From positions 32,327 to 96,326 of the forward strand of contig CAZHLD010000004.1 of NCBI GenBank assembly GCA_964533185.1: a stretch of DNA of 64,000 nt, read 5' to 3'. Below are positions 57,338 through 64,000 of this stretch, piece by piece; position 1 is the first letter of the stretch, and every line of letters starts with the position of its first letter. The stretch comes from CAZHLD01 sp964533185 (GTDB lineage Bacteria; Acidobacteriota; Terriglobia; Acidiferrales; UBA7541). The notes below the pieces were generated by a model, which saw only the letters and a program-made list of their open reading frames with translations, had not been told where the DNA came from and did not search any database. The position numbers and the translations under genes were made by a program.

Positions 57338-58951
57338 ATGGAAATCACTCAAAACGTCCGGGAATGGCTGGCCTGGCTCAACCGGGTCCGCTTTCTCCTC
57401 ATCACCTTCCTCCTGCTTATCGTTCTGGCTCTCCGCGACTACACCGAAATCGCCGTTTCCGCCAGGTACTTCATCCCGCTGGTGGTCCTCTGGTACACCC
57501 TGGCCATTTTCTACGCCATCCTGCAGCGCTGGATCCCGCAGGCCCGCTGGCATGCTCCCTTGCAGATGGTCTGCGATCTGCTCCTCGTCACCGGACTCGT
57601 CTACGTCACCGGCGGCCACGAAAGCTACTTCATCTCTCTCTACCTGCTGGCCATCATCGTCGCCGCCATTCTTTTCAACCCCCGCGGTGCCTTTATGGTC
57701 GCGGGCTTCAGCTTCGCTCTCCTGGCCACCGTCGTCGAGCTCACCTACTACGACAAGATCCCCCGTACCGCCTCCACCATGCCTTCCGCCCGCGCCCTGC
57801 AGATCTGGGTCCTCAGCAATCTGTTCGGCTTTCTGGCTGTCAGCTACCTGGCCAGCCTCCTCGCGCAGACCCTGCGCCGCAAGGGCGTCGAGCTCGAGGA
57901 AAAGCGCGAAGAGCTGCAGGACCTCCAGGCCTTTAACGAGGACATCATCCATTCCATGCGCGGCGGCCTGATCACCACCGACCTTCAGGGCCGCGTCCTG
58001 CTTCTGAACCGCACCGGCGAAGAAATCCTCGGCTACAAATTCACCGACGTTCGCGGCCGCGCCCTCCCGGAACTCTTTCCCGACTTCTGGCTTCCTGGCC
58101 AGCCACGCCGCTCAGGTGAGGGGATCCCCCGCAAGGAGATTGACTTCGTCACCGGCGACGGCCAGCAACGCTTCCTCGGCATTTCCGCCTCGCCGCTCCG
58201 CTCCCGCGCGCAGCGCATCAGCGGCTTTGTTTTCAACTTCCAGGACCTCACCGATCTCCACCGCCTCGAGCAGGAGGTTGCCACTGCCGAGCGCATGGCA
58301 GCTCTCGGCCGCCTCTCCTCCGCCATCGCCCATGAGATCCGCCAGCCCCTCACCGCCATGGCCGGCGCCGTTCAGGAGCTCGCCCGCCTCGTTCCGCTCG
58401 AAGAAGACCAACAGCACCTGGTCCACATCGTCGCCCGCGAATCCGAGCGCCTCAACCGCATCATCAGCGATTATTTGAACTACTCCCGCGAGAAGACCTA
58501 CGAATTCTCCGAGCAGGATATCGCCGCCCTGCTCGATGAGACCCTCACCCTGATCGAGCGCAAGCCCGAAATGAACGGCAAGTATCGCATCCAACGCGCC
58601 TTTGCCGCGCCTTCCGTTCGCGCCCGCGTGGATTCCAACCGCATGAAGCAGGTTTTCTGGAACCTCTGCGACAACGCTCTGCGGGCCATGCCCTCCGGCG
58701 GCATCCTCACCGTTGGCATCGAGCTCCTTCCGTTCTGGGTGCGCATTCGCTTCAGTGATACCGGCATGGGCATAGACCCTCGCCAGCGCGCCAAGATTTT
58801 TGAGCCGCTACAGTCTTCGTTTGCCGGGGGCACCGGCCTGGGCCTGGCCATCGTCTATCAGATCGTGCAGGCCCACAGCGGCCGCATCACCGTCGCCTCG
58901 GAAAAAGACCGCGGCGCCGAATTCACCGTCGAACTGCCCCGCGTCGCGTAG
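57338..58951 (+). CDS. pilS: PilS-like sensor histidine kinase
   Basis: 537 residues: six N-terminal membrane segments (about residues 15-170), a PAS domain near 205-310, H-box AIAHEIRQPLTAMAGAVQEL near 330 and an ATP-binding domain with NLCDNALRAM and GTGLGLAIV near 440-520. Sits between pilC and the pilR-like regulator, the same order as in Pseudomonas-type systems. It likely senses pilin levels and signals to PilR. Confidence 0.9.
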   Translation: MEITQNVREWLAWLNRVRFLLITFLLLIVLALRDYTEIAVSARYFIPLVVLWYTLAIFYAILQRWIPQARWHAPLQMVCDLLLVTGLVYVTGGHESYFISLYLLAIIVAAILFNPRGAFMVAGFSFALLATVVELTYYDKIPRTASTMPSARALQIWVLSNLFGFLAVSYLASLLAQTLRRKGVELEEKREELQDLQAFNEDIIHSMRGGLITTDLQGRVLLLNRTGEEILGYKFTDVRGRALPELFPDFWLPGQPRRSGEGIPRKEIDFVTGDGQQRFLGISASPLRSRAQRISGFVFNFQDLTDLHRLEQEVATAERMAALGRLSSAIAHEIRQPLTAMAGAVQELARLVPLEEDQQHLVHIVARESERLNRIISDYLNYSREKTYEFSEQDIAALLDETLTLIERKPEMNGKYRIQRAFAAPSVRARVDSNRMKQVFWNLCDNALRAMPSGGILTVGIELLPFWVRIRFSDTGMGIDPRQRAKIFEPLQSSFAGGTGLGLAIVYQIVQAHSGRITVASEKDRGAEFTVELPRVA

Positions 58952-58960
58952 CTCTGGGTG

Positions 58961-58982
58961 GGACAGACACTCTTGTCTGTCC
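58961..58982. repeat. GGACAGACA...TGTCTGTCC palindrome
   Basis: 9-base arms around CTCT, just after pilS. Close relatives: ACAGGCACTCCTGCCTGT inside the NtrY-like gene (50423-50440) and AGAGGCATTCCTGCCTGT at 43345. Confidence 0.8.
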
Positions 58983-59126
58983 TCTGTACAATTTGTCAGG
59001 GCCGGGAAGTAAGCCGTGGCCGCACGCTAATTGGTGGTTGAGACTGACAATTTGTTGCCAGTTTCGAATTTCGAGTTTCGATTTTCATTTCCCGGGTCGC
59101 TGCCTCTGTTAGGTTGATAGGAGCCT

Positions 59127-60512
<1,386 letters not shown>

Positions 60513-60695
60513 AAGGTACGCCCCGACAAGGACAAATCTTGTCCTTCCCTCAGGCCCAATTGTGTCCTCTTTCAACGTCACCCTGCCGCCGGCAGTAGGT
60601 GCGAGACAGCGCATCCTTCATCCATTCCCTCCTATCCTCCCTGTTTTCAATCCCCTGGTCGCTTGTGCCCTGTCTCTAACGCCCTCCCGCCGGAG

Positions 60696-60710
60696 TGGTA
60701 TCCGGCTTGC
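60696..60710 (+). promoter_or_regulatory. Sigma-54 (-24/-12) promoter of pilA
   Basis: TGGTAT-CCGGC-TTGC fits TGGCAC-N5-TTGC in spacing and in the invariant GG and GC. The start of transcription would fall about 45 bases before the pilA ATG. The adjacent pilR encodes a sigma-54 activator. Confidence 0.7.
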
Positions 60711-60766
60711 CCTTCTCTATGCCGGTTCCTCGGTACGGGACACAAAATTCATAAGGAGATTCTTGA

Positions 60767-61240
60767 ATGCGGAATAAGCAAAAGGGCTTCTCGCTCATCG
60801 AGCTTTTGATCGTCGTCGCGATTATTCTGATTATCGCTGCGATCGCCATTCCCAACCTGCTCCGGTCGCGCATGGCCGCGAACGAAGCTTCGGCGGTTGG
60901 GTCACTTCGCACGCTGACCACGGCTGCGGTCACCTTTTCAACCTCGTGCGCCGGCTTCCCCAACACCCTGGTTATGATGGGCCCGGGGGCCGGCGACTGC
61001 GTCACGGCTAACCTGATCGATTCTGTTCTCGGCACGCCGCCGCACACCAAGACCGGCTACGTCTTTGCGTACACTCCAGGTGCGCCGAATCTCAATGGCT
61101 TCGCCGATACCTACACCATTACTGCCACGCCGTCCAACGTCGGCACCACGGGCCAGCGTCGGTTCTTCACCAATGAGTCTGGCGTGATCCGCGCCAACGT
61201 GAACGGCGCCGCTGACGTCGCCAGCACGCCGATCAGCTAA
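60767..61240 (+). CDS. pilA: Type IV major pilin PilA
   Basis: 157 residues. Short basic leader ending KQKG, then FSLIELLIVVAIILIIAAIAIPN: the prepilin peptidase site is between Gly7 and Phe8, Glu5 of the mature protein is present. The head (residues 35-157) holds two Cys (SCAGF, GDCVT) that could form a disulfide. AAGGAG lies 9 bases upstream. Preceded by a sigma-54 promoter and followed by a strong terminator. No prepilin peptidase (pilD) in the window. Confidence 0.95.
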   Translation: MRNKQKGFSLIELLIVVAIILIIAAIAIPNLLRSRMAANEASAVGSLRTLTTAAVTFSTSCAGFPNTLVMMGPGAGDCVTANLIDSVLGTPPHTKTGYVFAYTPGAPNLNGFADTYTITATPSNVGTTGQRRFFTNESGVIRANVNGAADVASTPIS

Positions 61241-61258
61241 GCAGTCTCGCGGTTCCTC

Positions 61259-61296
61259 GGGGGGAGAAAGCCAAACACTTTCTCCCCCTTTTTTTT
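61259..61296 (+). terminator. Rho-independent terminator of pilA
   Basis: Stem GGGGGAGAAAG/CTTTCTCCCCC with CCAAACA loop, followed by TTTTTTTT. Confidence 0.95.
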
Positions 61297-61461
61297 CTGG
61301 ATCGGAGCCGCGGTGCTTGTTTTCTCTCTCTTCTCTTTTTTTTCCTCTCTGCGTTCCTCTGCGTACGGCGCCTGCCCCGACCCGCTCGGGGCGCCTCTGC
61401 GTTGAATCTTTTTCCTTTTCTTCTTCTTTCCTCACACTACCGTCCTGCTAGACTGTTGCCG

Positions 61462-62208
61462 ATGAGAAAAGCCTTCCTCCTCACCGTTCTCTTTGGCGCT
61501 CTCGCTGCCACCGCGCAGGCCCCTCCGTCCGGTACCGCCCGTCGCGTCCAGGCTCTCGTCCGCGCCGTCGAAGCACGCTACCTTCCTGCGCGCACCTTGC
61601 AGGCCACTTTTCTCGAGCGCTATTCTGAAAGCCGCGGACACATTCGTCTCGAGTCCGGCACCGTCTTCTTCAGCCGACCCGGTCGCATGCGCTGGGAGTA
61701 TGAAGCCCCCGAAAAGAAACTCTTCCTCGTGGATGGGAGGAACGTCTGGTTTTACGTCCCCGCCGACCGCACCGTCACTCGCGTCCCCGTCAAGCAAAGC
61801 GACGACTGGCGCACGCCCCTCGCCCTTCTCACCGGTAAGGCCAAACTCTCGCGCCTCTGCGCCCGCATCGAGCTTGCCTCCGATATCCCCGCCGCCCCCG
61901 GCAATTCCGTCCTGCGCTGCTTGCCCCGCGCGCAGCCGAGAGCCCTGCCCCGCGCCAACTCGTCTGCCGACCCCGCCCCTGTGGCCCTCGATCCTCTCGC
62001 CTCCGGCGACACCGTTAACGAAATCCTCCTCGAAGTCGTCCCCTCCACCGGCGAGTTGGCTCGCGTCCTCGTCCGCGAATCCGCCGGCATCGAAATCGAA
62101 TTTCGCTTCGCCAACTGGCAGTGGAATCCTCCTTTCGCCGAAGTCCTCTTTCACTTCCAGACTCCCCCCGGCGTCGCCATCGTCTCCGCCCCCGCCGAGC
62201 TTCGGTAG
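61462..62208 (+). CDS. lolA: Outer-membrane lipoprotein carrier protein LolA-like
   Basis: 248 residues with a signal peptide (residues 1-19), then LQATFLERYSESRGHIRLESGTVFFSRPGRMRWEYEAPEKKLFLVDGRNVWFYVPADRTV, the LolA beta-barrel core. It ferries lipoproteins across the periplasm. A Pro/Ala-rich stretch near 150-180 (CLPRAQPRALPRANSSA) is unlike typical LolA and may be a repeat-born insertion. Confidence 0.87.
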   Translation: MRKAFLLTVLFGALAATAQAPPSGTARRVQALVRAVEARYLPARTLQATFLERYSESRGHIRLESGTVFFSRPGRMRWEYEAPEKKLFLVDGRNVWFYVPADRTVTRVPVKQSDDWRTPLALLTGKAKLSRLCARIELASDIPAAPGNSVLRCLPRAQPRALPRANSSADPAPVALDPLASGDTVNEILLEVVPSTGELARVLVRESAGIEIEFRFANWQWNPPFAEVLFHFQTPPGVAIVSAPAELR

Positions 62209-62210
62209 CG

Positions 62211-62233
62211 CCGGCTTCCAGCCGGCCTTTTTG
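62211..62233 (+). terminator. Rho-independent terminator after lolA
   Basis: GCCGGCT/AGCCGGC stem with TCC loop and CTTTTT tail. Confidence 0.75.
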
Positions 62234-62239
62234 GCGTGC

Positions 62240-62472
62240 GGCGGCTTGCCGCCGCTTTCTCTTCGTTGTCATTCCGAGTCCCGGCCGCTTCGGCCGGGGC
62301 GAGGAATCTGCTGTTCTCCCTCCGGGAGTGCGATAGCGCCGGCATCCTTGCCGGCGTTCCTGTCCTTTTCTCCCGCCCCCAAAAGCCAAAGGGACGCAAC
62401 CGGCCACGGCCGATCGCGCCCCTTCGGTCCCTCAGAATTTCACTGACGGCTGAAAGCTGACGGCTGACAGCT
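62240..62472. repeat. Cluster of palindromic repeats
   Basis: GCGGCGGC-TT-GCCGCCGC (62240-62257); GTCATTCC...GGAATCTGC with nested CCCGGCC/GGCCGGG hairpin (62269-62311); GCGCCGGC...GCCGGCG near 62335; and a GACGGCTGAAAGCTGACGGCTGA tandem (62442-62472). The last unit also occurs near 38335. Confidence 0.7.
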
Positions 62473-62475
62473 TCT

Positions 62476-64000
62476 CTAGAACACGATCTTCGCCGCCAAC
62501 TGAATAATCCGTGGCGTCAGCGGCGAAAACACCGACGATGCCGGTGTCCCGAACGCCGCCACCGGCACCAGGCACGGCGCCGCCACCGAACTGCATGTCG
62601 TAGCCGTCGCCGTGGTGGCCCGTGAGAACGCCGTCGTGTTCACCGCAATTACGTTTGCCCGGTTGAAAATGTTGAACGCTTCGAAAATGAACTGGAACTT
62701 CACTGTCTCATGGATCGGGATGTTCTTCGTCACCCGCGGATCCAGCGAAACGTACTTCGGCAAGTGGAACGTATTCCGCCCGATGCCCGGGAACCGGTCG
62801 CTCCGGTTGTTCCCGTCGGCGTTCAGGTCGAAGCTCACCCCGGCCGAGTACGGCTGTCCGGCCTGCGCCGTGAAGATCCCACTCAGCTCCCAACCGCCCA
62901 GAATCGCCCGGCCCACGGCGTTCAGGTTCTTGGCGTAGTCCAGTTGCCAGATCCCGCTCATCACGTAGCGGTGTCTCTGGTCGTTGTCGCCCGAGCCGTA
63001 ATCGCTGGCCAGATTCGTCGAGTACTGCACGATCTTCGCGTCGTCCGACCCGCCCGGCACCACCGCCGTCGCGTCGGGACGGGTGTCCAGCGCGTGGCTG
63101 AACGTGTACGACGCCAGGAACTGAAAGTTATGGCTCAGCCGTTTCTTCACCTCCATGGCCAGCCCGTTGTAGTTCGCCCGCGCCGTGCTCTCAAACTGCT
63201 GGATTCGTCCAAATGCCGCAAACGGCCGCGTCCCGTATCGCTGGAACGAGACTGGGCTTCCCCCTTGCACGTTGATCGTCGCCGTCGTCGTCGCCGGGTT
63301 CAGGTTCAGGTCCCTTGCACGGTAGATGCGCGTGCCCCGCACTCCCAGCCAGCTCACCGCCACGGAAAAGTTCCGGGCAAATTCGTATTCGAATCCGAAG
63401 CTGACCTGCTGGATGAACGGCTCCACGTACTGCGGGTAGAACATGAAGATAATCGGCGGGCTCGACGTGCCTCCCGTCGGCGGCGCGCATTGTGGCTGCG
63501 GGTTAGGCGCCCCGCACATGTTGTTCGGATACTGCGGGATCAGCGCCAGTTGCGCCGGCACCCCGCCCGAAAACGATTGCGTCTGCACGTTAATCCCGTT
63601 GTTCGAATGTGCCGTCCCGATCATGATCGATGGTGTGCGCCCGTAATAGATCCCATACCCTCCGCGCACTACCAGTTTGTTGTTTCCCAGCACGTTCCAC
63701 GCCACGCCAATGCGCGGCCCCAAGTTGTTCGAGTCTTCGTTGATTTGCCCCGTGTTGAATCCCAGCGCCAGCGCCGTTGGATTCGTTACCTTGGGTTGCG
63801 CGATGTGTTGCATGTCGTAGCGCAGCCCGCCCGATAACGTCACGTTCGGCGAGACGCGCCATTCGTCCTGGACGAAGAATCCGATGTCAAACAGGTTCGG
63901 GGAGGTCGTGGGCCCCGTCGTGCCCGAACCGGCGAACGCCTGCAGAAAGCTCACATCCCCGCCCACTCGCTGTGTTGTCCCCGAGAGGTTCCGTCCGAAC
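62476..64000 (-). CDS. TonB-dependent receptor (Oar-like), C-terminal part
   Basis: At least 508 residues; the reading frame is open to the right edge, so the N-terminus is off-window. Beta-barrel segments such as FFVQDEWRVSPNVTLSGGLRYD and GPRIGVAWNVLGNNKLVVRGGYGIYYGRTP, with the last strand ending QLAAKIVF (terminal Phe), fit Acidobacteriota Oar-like receptors. Substrate unknown. The GTG at 63966 is an internal codon, not a start. Confidence 0.9.
   Translation of the reverse strand, partial: FGRNLSGTTQRVGGDVSFLQAFAGSGTTGPTTSPNLFDIGFFVQDEWRVSPNVTLSGGLRYDMQHIAQPKVTNPTALALGFNTGQINEDSNNLGPRIGVAWNVLGNNKLVVRGGYGIYYGRTPSIMIGTAHSNNGINVQTQSFSGGVPAQLALIPQYPNNMCGAPNPQPQCAPPTGGTSSPPIIFMFYPQYVEPFIQQVSFGFEYEFARNFSVAVSWLGVRGTRIYRARDLNLNPATTTATINVQGGSPVSFQRYGTRPFAAFGRIQQFESTARANYNGLAMEVKKRLSHNFQFLASYTFSHALDTRPDATAVVPGGSDDAKIVQYSTNLASDYGSGDNDQRHRYVMSGIWQLDYAKNLNAVGRAILGGWELSGIFTAQAGQPYSAGVSFDLNADGNNRSDRFPGIGRNTFHLPKYVSLDPRVTKNIPIHETVKFQFIFEAFNIFNRANVIAVNTTAFSRATTATATTCSSVAAPCLVPVAAFGTPASSVFSPLTPRIIQLAAKIVF

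Overview
The window looks like chromosomal DNA from a GC-rich, diderm, type IV-piliated bacterium, most plausibly an Acidobacteriota member, possibly a metagenome-assembled genome. Support for a Gram-negative envelope: LolA, an LptE-like lipoprotein, SurA-like chaperone and an Oar-like TonB-dependent receptor. The Acidobacteriota call is inferred from gene content (CarD, hyuAB pair, pilBTC-pilSR-pilA cluster, serine hydrolase, Oar-like receptor) and from the many short dispersed palindromes; no 16S gene or database search supports it. A run of 100 N at 23117-23216 is flanked by a perfect 55-bp direct repeat, so it is a scaffold join.

Layout. (1) 0.5-5.5 kb: a tight + strand redox operon: a small zinc-ribbon-like protein, NuoE-like, NuoF-like (with extra ferredoxin domain) and NuoG/HoxU-like subunits, and an FMN-binding glutamate-synthase-like protein. 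No hydrogenase or membrane complex I gene accompanies it. (2) 5.5-9.9 kb: an accessory island with a TOPRIM-like/AAA primase-helicase, an excisionase-like HTH protein, two poorly known ORFs and a tRNA-Leu(CAA) remnant at its right edge. The + strand changes from G-rich or balanced to clearly C-rich across this island. (3) 10-22 kb: regulator, thioesterase, geranylgeranyl-reductase-like flavoprotein, membrane-fused alpha/beta hydrolase, then rfaE2-like, mfd, surA-like, yhaM-like, blaI-like, dusB, PilZ. (4) 22-33.5 kb: rsmI, fmdB-like, galU, eIF2B-like gene, tsaD, hyuAB, carD, tsaB, rimI. (5) 33.6-45 kb: psd, pssA, Asd-like protein without its catalytic Cys, lptE, holA, rpsT, AAA ATPase, phoH, ybeY, corC-like transporter, membrane glycosyltransferase-like protein. 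(6) 45-53 kb: class C beta-lactamase-like hydrolase, era, and a minus-strand endonuclease III-like/NtrY/NtrX group. (7) 53-61.3 kb: pilB, pilT, pilC, pilS, pilR, pilA with a good sigma-54 promoter before pilA. (8) lolA and the C-terminal part of a TonB-dependent receptor running off the right edge.

Themes. Most of 10-64 kb is ordinary housekeeping sequence with translationally coupled starts (ATGA, GTGA, TGATG overlaps). Two things stand out: the orphan NADH-dehydrogenase-module plus glutamate-synthase-like operon, and an unusually rich set of short palindromic and tandem intergenic repeats, some of which have been captured in-frame inside genes (hyuA, the ntrY-like kinase, the alpha/beta hydrolase) or form gene ends.
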